This document shows, in pieces, positions 37,890-46,172 of a stretch of DNA of 64,000 bases. The position numbers were made by a program, and so were the translations under genes. Each line of letters begins with the position of its first letter. The stretch's first letter is position 1. The stretch comes from Stieleria magnilauensis (lineage in GTDB: Bacteria; Planctomycetota; Planctomycetia; Pirellulales; Pirellulaceae): the NCBI GenBank assembly GCA_007753675.1, contig CP036432.1, forward strand, positions 4,748,394 to 4,812,393, in the 5' to 3' direction. The notes beneath the pieces are model-generated. The model saw only the letters and a program-made list of their open reading frames with translations. It made no database searches and was not told where the DNA came from.

Positions 37890-38266
37890 TCTCAACCTCG
37901 TCGACGTGGCCACGGGTGGTTCCGTCCTCACGACAATGATTTCCGACACTGCAGGAGGTTTTAGCGACAGAGCGAGATCTCAATACCGCTAAATCGACGG
38001 CCCGCTCGCGCCGTTCCGCGAACAACTTGGACACTTTGGAAGCGGAGTCGAATTGCACGCAAAATCTTCACATCGGGGAAGTTCTCGATTGCGGCATCAG
38101 CCCACGACCCGCAACAAGAGAACGACGGCGTTTATTCCGCCAGTCTCTGAAACGCCCTGATTCACGCATTGTTTTGATCGCCCAACGTGATTTAAATCGT
38201 TCTGAACGCAAATCAATCGATTGACGTGGCGGAGTCAATTTTCAAACGTGAGAAAAGACGGAAGCA
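37890..38266. other. Intergenic region of 377 bp, no gene seen
   Basis: Neither strand has an open frame with a recognisable motif, and I see no strong hairpin or repeat. It separates the oxidoreductase gene from the small membrane protein and probably contains the promoter of the latter. Confidence 0.45.
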
Positions 38267-38674
38267 ATGGAATTACTCATGCCGAAGCGCCGGTTTCTTG
38301 ACCGGCTCCCCGAGAAATCCAGTTCGCGGTCCCGAGTGGTCGCCTCACTGATATGGCGATTGCTGGAATCCGGTCCCGCCTCACTGGGGATCTGTTGCCT
38401 GCTGATCGCATTTGTCTCGGTGCACGATGCAGCGTTGATCGTCACGAATCATGAAGTGATCTATGAGATGGAACAGAACCCGATCGGGGTCTGGTTGCTC
38501 GATCTGCAAGACGGCCAGGTGTGGCTGTTTGTGACGGTCAAGTTGATCTGCACGGCGCTCGTTTGTGCCGTACTGATCACGCTGTACAAACACCAGCGGC
38601 GAATGGCGATGACCGTTGCCGCAAGCTTGGTTTGTTTTCAGCTGTCTCTGCTCTGTTACTTATCGGTTGCCTGA
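38267..38674 (+). CDS. Small membrane protein, DUF5658-like
   Basis: 135 residues with three hydrophobic segments: about 40-60 (SLGICCLLIAFVSVHDAALI), 85-108 (WLFVTVKLICTALVCAVLITLY) and 112-134. The pattern of a conserved Asp, then EMEQNPIGVWLL, then a Lys within the second helix resembles the DUF5658 family of unknown function. ATG at 38267; an ATG four codons later is possible. The WD40 gene starts 14 bases after its stop, so the two are probably cotranscribed. Confidence 0.6.
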   Translation: MELLMPKRRFLDRLPEKSSSRSRVVASLIWRLLESGPASLGICCLLIAFVSVHDAALIVTNHEVIYEMEQNPIGVWLLDLQDGQVWLFVTVKLICTALVCAVLITLYKHQRRMAMTVAASLVCFQLSLLCYLSVA

Positions 38675-38688
38675 GAAGGTTTAAACCG

Positions 38689-39846
38689 ATGCGAATACAG
38701 AGACCGTGGATGACCTGGAAACACGTGACGGACTTCGTCGCGTTGTGGGGTCTGCTGCTCGGCGGAGTACTCGTGCTCGCCGGCGCCGAAGCCATCGTGA
38801 TTTGGGGGACCGGCTTTCGATATCAGCCCGTCACCGAAACTCGGTCGGTGTGGTTCGAGGACCTGTCCTTCAACCGGTCTACCGGCATGGCGGCGGTCGT
38901 CGTTCGTTCCAAATTGAACGCGCAGACCGAGGGGATCAAGTCGGATATCGTCTTGATGAACCTCAAGACGCACGAAGCCATCTCGCTTAACGCGTATCAT
39001 CTCCAACCTTATGCAGTGGCGCTGTCCCCCGACGCGTCAACGATCGCGGTGGTCGGCGCCGACGCGAAGGTTCGGTTGTTGACCGGCGTGACGCCGATGG
39101 CCCATGCCAAGATGATGGCGGAAATCAAAACCATCGACGGGGCGACGATTCACGACCCCATCCAGGTGCTGTTCTCACCCGACGGCGAAAAACTGGCAGC
39201 CATCAACGACAATGATGTCTGGGTTTGGAGCTTGACCGAAAACCGTTTGCTTCATCAGTACCCCCATCGACACGTGACACACGCGGGAACCCAAAAGGCA
39301 CTGGCCTTCTCCGCCGATTCCCAACGCATCCTATCAGGGAATGTCGACGGAGGCATTTCGATTCGAGACCTCAAATCGGGCAAAATCTTGAAGCGGATCG
39401 CATCGAGCGAACGTTCGATCTTCGACGCCGAATACTTTGAACAAGGTCGATTTCTGATGGTGATGAACAACGGCGCACCGCACGAAATTTCGCTCTATCC
39501 CGTTGAATCCGGGCCTGCCAATGCAGACAAACGCCGTTGGGCCTGCAGAGCATCCGCACCGGTCGTGGCGATCGACGAGCGGGGAGACTGGGCGGCCATC
39601 GCATCGTACCGTCACGGCAAGCACCTGATTTGCATCCTCGATCTGCAGACGGGAACCGAACAATGCGTTCTGCCAGCGCACACCACTCCGATCATGGGAT
39701 TGGCAACCAGCGACCGAACGCTGTATTCCTGGGATTCAGGTGGGACCATCCTCGAATGGGACATGGATGCTAAAACTCGCACACGCTCCTTCTCGGTGCT
39801 CGAGTGGGTGTTGAATTCGGTTGAAACCACTCCGGCCGTGCCATGA
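38689..39846 (+). CDS. Membrane-anchored WD40-type beta-propeller protein
   Basis: 385 residues from the ATG at 38689, which follows GAGAAGG; the frame is open further upstream inside the previous gene but that part has no signal. One N-terminal membrane segment is present (ALWGLLLGGVLVLAGAEAIVIW). WD40-like blades follow: VALSPDASTIAVVGADAKVRLL, VLFSPDGEKLAAINDNDVWVW, LAFSADSQRILSGNVDGGISIRDL and the last blade near YSWDSGGTILEWDMD. Probably a scaffold facing the periplasm. Its partner may be the small membrane protein encoded just upstream. Confidence 0.8.
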   Translation: MRIQRPWMTWKHVTDFVALWGLLLGGVLVLAGAEAIVIWGTGFRYQPVTETRSVWFEDLSFNRSTGMAAVVVRSKLNAQTEGIKSDIVLMNLKTHEAISLNAYHLQPYAVALSPDASTIAVVGADAKVRLLTGVTPMAHAKMMAEIKTIDGATIHDPIQVLFSPDGEKLAAINDNDVWVWSLTENRLLHQYPHRHVTHAGTQKALAFSADSQRILSGNVDGGISIRDLKSGKILKRIASSERSIFDAEYFEQGRFLMVMNNGAPHEISLYPVESGPANADKRRWACRASAPVVAIDERGDWAAIASYRHGKHLICILDLQTGTEQCVLPAHTTPIMGLATSDRTLYSWDSGGTILEWDMDAKTRTRSFSVLEWVLNSVETTPAVP

Positions 39847-39959
39847 ACCTCGGCAGCCGGCCCCCCCTTAAAGACTAAACTGTTGCTCGGTCACCGGGCG
39901 GGGCTCCTCTGCACTACAATCGCCATCCAAAGACTTCGTCAATCACGAGGAGATGGGTC

Positions 39960-40283
39960 ATGGCGCAGAGGGATCGCAGCAGGATGAAATGGTTGACCAA
40001 CGGGCTGGCCATCGATTGGCGAATGCGATCCTTGGGCCGCCCACTTGCTGCCAGCCCACTTGCTGCCAGCCCGCGACGACGCCGACTCGTCGGCGAACCA
40101 TTGGAACCGCGACATCTGCTTGCGATCCTGGCCGCCGCAACGAGCGGTGACGCCATGCCGGGACTGCCATTGAGCGCTGGGAAACCGTTATTCCTGGGTC
40201 TTCACCTGCAACTGCTGCAACCGCATCGCATGTTGACCGGCGAGCTTCGAGTGCCGAGCCGCCAGATCGCCACGCCCGCGTGA
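39960..40283 (+). pseudogene. Orphaned LEPR-XLL N-terminus of a lost surface protein
   Basis: The ATG at 39960 has a good GAGGAG site. About 45 residues later comes RRRRLVGEPLEPRHLLA, a textbook LEPR-XLL motif that normally opens proteins of hundreds to thousands of residues. After about 20 more residues (AILAAATSGDAMPGLPL) the frame runs into the antisense of the cytochrome gene's 3' end and stops at 40283, 107 residues in all. The body of the protein is missing. Inside there is a 15-bp tandem repeat (ccacttgctgccagc twice, around 40041-40070). This looks like a deletion joining a gene start to the cytochrome gene. A short functional peptide is a less likely alternative. Confidence 0.65.
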
Positions 40284-41972
40284 CTGATAGATGGCGGCCA
40301 GAAAACGGTGCGCGCTGACGTGTTGCGGAGCCAGCTCAATCGTCTTGTTCAGCGATTCAATCGCCTGCTCGGTGTTTCCCGAGTTCTGCTCCGAAACACC
40401 CAATTGAAAATAGTCAAACGGCTCGCTCTGCAACTCCGTGACTTCGCGATAGTACTTCGCCGCTTCGGCGAATTCGCGGCGCTGGTAGGCGAGATTGGCG
40501 AGCAGACGCAGTGATTCCAATCGCGGACGCGAGGGCACTCGCTCACTGGCCACCACTTCCCTTGCCAGGTCCTGGGCGATCGCCGACTGTCCCTGCGAAC
40601 GAGCCAACATGGCCAGGATGGTGGTCGCATCGGCGTCCGCATGGCCCGCGTTCTTGACTTCAATCAGGGCTTTGGCGGCTTCGATGCCATAGTCTCGGAA
40701 ATTCGGATTGCCGGGATCTTCTTGGGCGACCTGGAACTTGGCGAGCGCTTCGCAACGTTTGCGAACCATGCCCGGCAACTCGGCGACATCCAAGACCGGG
40801 CTCAACCCAACCGCCGGTTCGACACTGGTTGCTTGCCCGCTGTGAATGCCGATGCGGTGGTGATGAAACGCCGTGTGGGGAACCTCGGTGCCCTGGGCGG
40901 GCATGTGGCATTGGCTGCAGTCGTTCTGCGCCTTTTCGACCCGTTTGGCATGCGGCTCACCACAGGACTGATCGGTGTGGCAAGACAAACAGATCTTTCG
41001 ATAGTGCTCGATCGTCGATTCGGCCGGAACGGTTTGGTGCGGATTGTGACAGGTGATGCAGGTCAGCGACTCGGTTTGCTGATAGCACTTGCTCATGTGC
41101 AACTGCTCCACATGTCCCACGACGCGCATCGTGTCATCGCCGAGACGATATTGGTAATCGATCCGAAAGTCGGTCAACGGCAACCCGGGTCGATAGTCCC
41201 ATTCATCTTTGTTGGCCAACATCGCTTTGCCGGCGGCCTGCAAATGACATTGTTGACAGATGGCTTCGGAAAGCTCGCGTGAGAGTCTGGACGGATTGAC
41301 GATCGTGTTGTCTGCCCCCGCAAACTTCGGGTTCTCGCGGTATCGGGCGACGTGTTTTTCACCTGGTCCGTGACAACGCTCGCATCCGATTTTCTCTTCC
41401 AGAATCGAAAACTCATTCGGGTTGCCGTTCTTGCGATCGATGTCGCCGACGTGGCAAAAGAAACACTCCGAACTCAGCTTGCGTCCGAATCCGGGATGAA
41501 AGGGCACATCATAGCCGGGCGACATGGCCCACTTCCCCGTGTCCTGGTACCAAGACAACGGAGATTGGCCGAAATGCGATCCGTCATGATAGACATAGCT
41601 TTTTCCGTGCGTTCCCGAGCCGAGCGTGAAGACGATCGGGTGTTCGGTTCGGGCCAATTCCTCGCCGTCGGGACCGCGAAGGATCTCGCGATGAATCAGG
41701 TCGTCGCCGCGACGCAACACCTGATAGTCGTTGCCGGACGCTTCGTGATGAAACGTCGCCGAGGAAACCTCTTTGTCCGGATCGACTCGCTCCATCGATT
41801 CGCTGTGCTTGGTATCCAGATACGTTAAGTGTTCGGCCTCATGGCACTGAGCGCACGTTTTTGTCCCCACATACCCGACGGCCGGATCCGTGTTGGTCGG
41901 TGGTTCGGCAAGACCGCGGACGGAAATGCCAAAGAACACGATGAATACGCCTGAGATGATTCGGGCAATCAA
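40188..41972 (-). CDS. Seven-haem c-type cytochrome with C-terminal TPR repeats
   Basis: 594 residues. Seven CxxCH motifs are seen in order: CAQCH, CFFCH, CERCH, CQQCH, CITCH, CLSCH and CSQCH, all in the first ~360 residues. A signal peptide-like start (RIISGVFIVFFGISVRGLA) places it in the periplasm. The C-terminal ~200 residues are TPR-like (YYREVTELQSEPFDYFQLGVSEQNSGNTEQAIESLN...). The first codon of the frame is TTG. The family resembles planctomycete multihaem proteins of unknown reaction; electron transfer coupled to a protein scaffold is the inference. Its 3' end overlaps the orphaned LEPR-XLL frame by about 96 bases on the other strand. Confidence 0.85.
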   Translation of the reverse strand: MIARIISGVFIVFFGISVRGLAEPPTNTDPAVGYVGTKTCAQCHEAEHLTYLDTKHSESMERVDPDKEVSSATFHHEASGNDYQVLRRGDDLIHREILRGPDGEELARTEHPIVFTLGSGTHGKSYVYHDGSHFGQSPLSWYQDTGKWAMSPGYDVPFHPGFGRKLSSECFFCHVGDIDRKNGNPNEFSILEEKIGCERCHGPGEKHVARYRENPKFAGADNTIVNPSRLSRELSEAICQQCHLQAAGKAMLANKDEWDYRPGLPLTDFRIDYQYRLGDDTMRVVGHVEQLHMSKCYQQTESLTCITCHNPHQTVPAESTIEHYRKICLSCHTDQSCGEPHAKRVEKAQNDCSQCHMPAQGTEVPHTAFHHHRIGIHSGQATSVEPAVGLSPVLDVAELPGMVRKRCEALAKFQVAQEDPGNPNFRDYGIEAAKALIEVKNAGHADADATTILAMLARSQGQSAIAQDLAREVVASERVPSRPRLESLRLLANLAYQRREFAEAAKYYREVTELQSEPFDYFQLGVSEQNSGNTEQAIESLNKTIELAPQHVSAHRFLAAIYQSRGRGDLAARHSKLAGQHAMRLQQLQVKTQE

Positions 41973-42230
41973 GGGTATCGATCCGCGGATGGAAGAAAAG
42001 CGACAGAAAAAGTAAACCGCAAGTCTAACAGCTGGAAATTCGACATCTCAAGTTTTTTGTTGCCGACTTCGATGAAGTGTTCCGCCACACTCGCCCGATG
42101 AGACATCCGGGCACACAGCCTTTTGCAGGGCCACTTGCGATCTGCCCAGCAAAAACGCCCGGTCCTTGGGGGCCCTGCCGTTGAAGGATCACGCCATCGG
42201 CGGGAACGAAGAATCGGGCGAGAGTACGTC

Positions 42231-42989
42231 CTAAGACCCAATGCCGGCATACATTTGCAACACCAGAATTGTATCCATGTATCCGTGCGCAAGAATCGTG
42301 ACCCAGAGATTCCGCCGAACCACGACGTAGGAAATCCCCAACGCCAATCCCATGAAGCTGGCCTGGACCATTCCGGCGAGCCCCCAGTCCGAGTGGACCA
42401 GGCCGAACACGATGGAACTGGAGACGATGGCCAACCACCCAGCCGTCCTTCCACCTGCCCCCAACTCGGATATTCGTGTGATCATGAATCCCCGATAAAT
42501 GACTTCTTCAGCGAATGTCGAGACGATGTACACAGATGCCAAGGCGAGGATCGTCAAGGTGAGATTGCCGCGGAGGTAATCGTACTGACTCATGTCTGCC
42601 CGCTCCGGAATGCCAAGCAGATTCGCCATCAGAATCGCGGCAAACACAAAAGCTACAATCGCGGCAACAAACACGACAATCGATTGCAAGAAGACACGGA
42701 TCGCGGAACGCCAGCGAGAAAGACTTTGGTCCAGCCCCAAGTGCGTCCAACTTTGCCCGCGCAATCGCAGTCCCCAGTACACGATCGCCAGCATCAACAG
42801 ATTGGCAGCCCAGACGCTGCCGATCGATGCGACCGGAGTCTGCCCGAATGTGTTGCTGGCAAGTAAGATCACCGCGATGCCGCTCGCAAACACGACAGCC
42901 ACTTCAACCAAGCCCGCCCACTTGCTGGCAACCAGCACCCGACCGAGCCGTGTCGCGCCCACACTTGTGTCTTGCATCGCATCGCCCAT
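42231..42989 (-). CDS. CPBP family intramembrane protease
   Basis: 252 residues from the ATG at 42989 (TTG at 42995 and ATG at 42977 are alternatives). At least six hydrophobic segments are present. The protease motifs are TFAEEVIYRGF (EExxxR), VFGLVHSDWGLAGMVQ (FxxxH) and ILAHGYMDT (HxxxD). Substrate unknown; some CPBP proteins take part in peptide-antibiotic maturation or immunity, but this gene is about 3 kb from the RiPP locus and sits in a pair with a PadR regulator, 87 bases after it. Confidence 0.85.
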   Translation of the reverse strand: MGDAMQDTSVGATRLGRVLVASKWAGLVEVAVVFASGIAVILLASNTFGQTPVASIGSVWAANLLMLAIVYWGLRLRGQSWTHLGLDQSLSRWRSAIRVFLQSIVVFVAAIVAFVFAAILMANLLGIPERADMSQYDYLRGNLTLTILALASVYIVSTFAEEVIYRGFMITRISELGAGGRTAGWLAIVSSSIVFGLVHSDWGLAGMVQASFMGLALGISYVVVRRNLWVTILAHGYMDTILVLQMYAGIGS

Positions 42990-43076
42990 GGTCAAAGGTC
43001 GTCAATCACCGCTCGCGTTGGTCTGCAAATTTGGCGAGCCGTTCCGACTTGTCAAATTGAGTTTTCAGCAGGACAT

Positions 43077-43682
43077 TTAGCGACTCAAGTTTTCCAGCAC
43101 TTCGTCACACCATGCCAACCTTGCCTCGATCGCATGAATGCCGTGTCGCAACGTCAGTAGAAAGATGTTGCAGTGCACGGCCCGACTCTTGTCCGAGGAA
43201 TTCGCTATCTCGAAAATTCTGCTTAGATCATCTGGGTACGTTTCATCGCGAATCGCCTGACGAAGCACGTTCTCTGATTGTCGATACTCATCGAGCATGC
43301 CCTGCTGTTGTGCTCGATATTCGTTGATCAGCCGAACACTCTGGTCGGCCGGCAACTTACAACTCAAAAAGAACTTCAGTTGCAACTCATTCCGAACGAT
43401 CGGCGCGTCAGTCGGTTCGCTCAGCCAGTCGCTGAAGGCCCGTTGTCCCTTGCGGGTGATGGCATACACAAATCGCTGTCTCTGGCCGGTGATCCGTTTT
43501 TCTTTTTTTGTGGCCATACCGTCTCGAACCAACTGTTCCAACGTTGGATAGATCTGGCCGTAGTTTTCATTCCAAAAGTGCGACAAGCCGACATCGACCA
43601 TTTTCTTGATGTCATAGCCCGACATCGGCTTCCAGGTCAGCAGCCCAAGCACCGCGAATTTTGTTTTTTGTTTCGACGCCAT
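43077..43682 (-). CDS. PadR family transcriptional regulator
   Basis: 201 residues from the ATG at 43682 (MASKQKTKFAVLGLL), which gives the usual PadR start; the six residues upstream of it in the open frame would run into the operator. The winged helix is FAVLGLLTWKPMSGYDIKKMV to GQIYPTLEQLVRDGMATKK, and the long C-terminal helical domain (about residues 95-195) is typical of the larger PadR subfamily. It probably represses itself and the CPBP gene behind it. A 19-bp palindrome lies nine bases upstream of the ATG. Confidence 0.88.
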   Translation of the reverse strand: MASKQKTKFAVLGLLTWKPMSGYDIKKMVDVGLSHFWNENYGQIYPTLEQLVRDGMATKKEKRITGQRQRFVYAITRKGQRAFSDWLSEPTDAPIVRNELQLKFFLSCKLPADQSVRLINEYRAQQQGMLDEYRQSENVLRQAIRDETYPDDLSRIFEIANSSDKSRAVHCNIFLLTLRHGIHAIEARLAWCDEVLENLSR

Positions 43683-43691
43683 TCGCCCAGT

Positions 43692-43710
43692 ATATATCAA
43701 ACTGATATAT
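43692..43710. promoter_or_regulatory. Candidate PadR operator
   Basis: ATATATCA-AAC-TGATATAT is a perfect 8+3+8 inverted repeat directly upstream of the PadR gene, in the position of its promoter. The AT-rich palindrome contrasts with the GC-rich surroundings. PadR regulators commonly bind such palindromes at their own promoter, so autoregulation is the likely role. Confidence 0.6.
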
Positions 43711-43735
43711 CATGCAATCGCGCTCCGGCAGAAGA

Positions 43736-44383
43736 CTAAAACCGGCCCCGGGGCGATGCCCAAGACGATGGGTGTGAACGGCCGTTGCCCGAAACCGCCC
43801 ACTCAAACCTCATCTGACACGCAAAAGGCGTGTAGGCCTCTTCTCTGACGAGCGTTTCGTTGTGCCACCAGTCCTCGTTTCCCGACCTGTCGATCTGTGT
43901 GTGGAAATCCCCGTCACCTGACACCAGCCCTCGAAACACGTCGAACCCCTGGCGAGTCGGCAGAAACGGCGCCCGGTAACCGAGGTGCCATTTCCCAAAG
44001 CAACCGGTGGCATACCCCTTTTCTCTCAGCCGCTCTGCGATGGTCTCCGCTTCCAGCGGAAGACCGTGCTGACGCTGCGTGGTCCCGGACAGGGCACCAT
44101 CAAACATACCCCCGAAACGCTGCGGATAAAGTCCGGTCAGCAATGACGCGCGAGTCGGGCTGCACATCGCGCCCGCGGAATGAAAGTCCGTCAATCGCAT
44201 CCCGGATGCGGCGAGCGCATCGATATTCGGCGTGTCGTGAACCTTGCTGCCGCAACAGCCCAGATCGCCGTATCCCAGGTCATCTGCCACGATCAGAATA
44301 ATGAACGGATGAGCTTTGCTCCGGTTGCCCCTGAGCGACGCACGGTAGTACCATCGCCTGCATGAAAACAAGACATTCGACAA
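43736..44383 (-). pseudogene. Truncated sulfatase, N-terminal part only
   Basis: The 215-residue frame contains the start of a sulfatase: ILIVADDLGYGDLGCCGSKV, then the formylglycine motif CSPTRASLLTGLYPQRFG and GYATGCFGKWHLGY. Active sulfatases have about 450-600 residues; here the metal- and substrate-binding second half is missing. The last ~20 residues (WAVSGNGRSHPSSWASPRGR) are encoded by the 55-bp dispersed repeat, so the repeat marks the break. The N-terminus also lacks a signal peptide (MSNVLFSCRRWYY...), so the true start may be lost too. Most likely a decayed gene. Confidence 0.75.
43751..43805 (-). repeat. Dispersed 55-bp repeat, copy 2
   Basis: The reverse complement matches 1713-1767 at 49 of 55 positions. 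This copy forms the 3' end of the truncated sulfatase frame, at the point where homology to sulfatases stops. Confidence 0.75.
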
Positions 44384-44472
44384 GCATGATTGCTCTGACC
44401 ATTTACTTCTTCTCCGGCGAGTGACGTGTCAACGTTTCGCTTTGGTGTAGCCGTTCGCACTTGTGCTTGCTT

Positions 44473-44622
44473 CACTCGCGGATCGCGCCGTAGGGCAGGG
44501 CTCCCATCCAATGGTAATGGGGGTAGTGCCAAAACAGATCCTCCTGAACCCGTGGGGCCTGCGGATCTTTCGGGTCGGGCAGTATAATCGACTCGTCCGC
44601 GTCGTGACTTCCCACCAGTGAT
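44473..44622 (-). pseudogene. Remnant of a sulfatase C-terminus with a frameshift
   Basis: Read on the minus strand, one frame gives QEDLFWHYP and the next frame continues HYHWMGALPYGAIRE and a TGA stop at 44473-44475. Together they rebuild the sulfatase C-terminal signature FWHYPHY...GAIR. The two halves are split by one missing base in the run of C codons for Pro-His. It lies upstream of the N-terminal fragment at 43736-44383, in the wrong order to be the same gene without rearrangement, so it is debris from another sulfatase or a rearranged one. Confidence 0.6.
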
Positions 44623-44652
44623 CAGCCTGCCGCTCGAGATAGGGATCTTTCA

Positions 44653-45987
44653 GTGAATGTATTCACTCACGCATTTTGCTTCTCACTCGCCATCCTCTTC
44701 GCGTTGCCCGGCATGGGACAAACCGCAGAGCCTCCCGAACCTTCGAATCCTGGCCATCGTTCCGACGCCCCGCCTCCTAACATTTTGCTGCTCTTGGCGG
44801 ATGATCTCGGTTACGAAGCCCTCGGCTGCTATGGCGGTAAAGACTTCAACACGCCGCACCTCGATCGACTCGCCGCACAGGGAATGCGATTCAGCCGCGC
44901 GTACACCAGCCCCGTTTGCACTCCGTCGCGGATGAGTCTTTACACAGGCGCGTACGTGTCGCGTCACGGTTATTTCGATGTGCTGCCCGTCCACCTAGGG
45001 ACGAAGAAGGCCGTCGATTTCCGCCGACGCTGGACGACCTATCCGCAGCTGCTGCGCAACGCCGGCTTTCTGACGTCCGTGACCGGCAAGTGGCAACTCG
45101 CGACGCTGGAATTTCATCCTGAGCACTGTCGCGATGCCGGTTTCGACTCCTGGTGCGTTTGGCAAATCTGGCGTCAAGGAGCCAAAACGACGCGTTATTG
45201 GAAGCCGTGCTTCAACCACGACGGACGCGTTCGTGAAGACATCGCTGACCGTTTCGGCCCCGACGTGTTGGCCGACTACGTGATCGACCAGATGCGGACG
45301 GCGGCCCAAGCCAAGCGTCCGTTCTACATTCACCACAACATGTTACTGCCGCACTGGCCGATCATCCAGACGCCAGACGACAAAGCGGAATCCACACCCT
45401 CATCCCTAAGCGGCATGATCGCCTACATGGACAAATTGTGCGGCCGGATCCTCGACGAGGTCGACCGGTTGGGAATTGCCGAAAACACGATGGTGATCTT
45501 CATGGGTGACAACGGCACGGACTCAAAAACGCCGCGAACAACGACAGCCGGCGAAGTTCGTGGCGGCAAAACGGATCTCAACGACGCCGGCACCCACATT
45601 CCGCTGATCTGCCGACAGCCGGGCAGAATCGAGGCAGGGACAGTGGCCGACGACCTGATCGACATGGCCGACTGGTTCCCGACCCTTTGCGAACTCGCCG
45701 GCGTTGAAGTTCCCGCCGATCTCCCGCTGGACGGTGTGTCCTTTGCGAGTCGACTTGATGGCGGACAGCCATCGCCGCGTCGTTGGGTGACGGGCGGTAT
45801 TCACGGCACCGTCAGCGTGTATGACGGCCAATGGCGAGTGACCACCGGCTCCACCGGCTCCACCGGCTCCAGCGGCATCCTCGACGCCCGCCATCTTCCC
45901 CGCGAGACGATCTTGGAAACCGCACCCGACGGTTCCGCCGACAACATCTCTCGACTGCGCGCCGCAGCCGCGTCAATCTCAAAGTAA
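44653..45987 (+). CDS. Sulfatase, secreted
   Basis: 444 residues with a GTG start (AGGGAT site before it) and a signal peptide (MNVFTHAFCFSLAILFALPGMGQTA). Metal-binding start: ILLLLADDLGYEALGCYGG. The formylglycine site is CTPSRMSLYTGAY, to be converted by an FGE enzyme encoded elsewhere. Later features are VTGKWQLA (the usual GKWH has Gln instead of His), HHNMLLPHWP and IFMGDNGTDS. The family removes sulfate esters from polysaccharides or other substrates; the target cannot be told. A 9-bp in-frame repeat gives GSTGSTGSTGSSG near the C-terminus (about 45846-45880). It is divergent from the sulfatase debris upstream. Confidence 0.88.
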   Translation: MNVFTHAFCFSLAILFALPGMGQTAEPPEPSNPGHRSDAPPPNILLLLADDLGYEALGCYGGKDFNTPHLDRLAAQGMRFSRAYTSPVCTPSRMSLYTGAYVSRHGYFDVLPVHLGTKKAVDFRRRWTTYPQLLRNAGFLTSVTGKWQLATLEFHPEHCRDAGFDSWCVWQIWRQGAKTTRYWKPCFNHDGRVREDIADRFGPDVLADYVIDQMRTAAQAKRPFYIHHNMLLPHWPIIQTPDDKAESTPSSLSGMIAYMDKLCGRILDEVDRLGIAENTMVIFMGDNGTDSKTPRTTTAGEVRGGKTDLNDAGTHIPLICRQPGRIEAGTVADDLIDMADWFPTLCELAGVEVPADLPLDGVSFASRLDGGQPSPRRWVTGGIHGTVSVYDGQWRVTTGSTGSTGSSGILDARHLPRETILETAPDGSADNISRLRAAAASISK

Positions 45988-46095
45988 TCCGTTGCTGCAG
46001 ATGACCCGACGCTGAGGGACCGTCCACCAATAAGTTGCCGCTTTAGCGGAACGGCACAAGCCAGCTTGAAATGCCCCTGAAAGCCCGGAGGGCTC

Positions 46096-46145
46096 GCGCC
46101 CTACCGCTACAAGTCAATCAGCGCCCTACCGCTACAAGTCAATCA
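46096..46145. repeat. 25-bp tandem repeat, two exact copies
   Basis: The unit gcgccctaccgctacaagtc plus aatca occurs twice without change, between the sulfatase gene and the 3' end of the HopA1-fusion gene. It is preceded by cccggagggctcgc, which looks like part of the same intergenic element. Confidence 0.75.
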
Positions 46146-46172
46146 GAAAACAAGTGGGACAGGCGCCGACGC

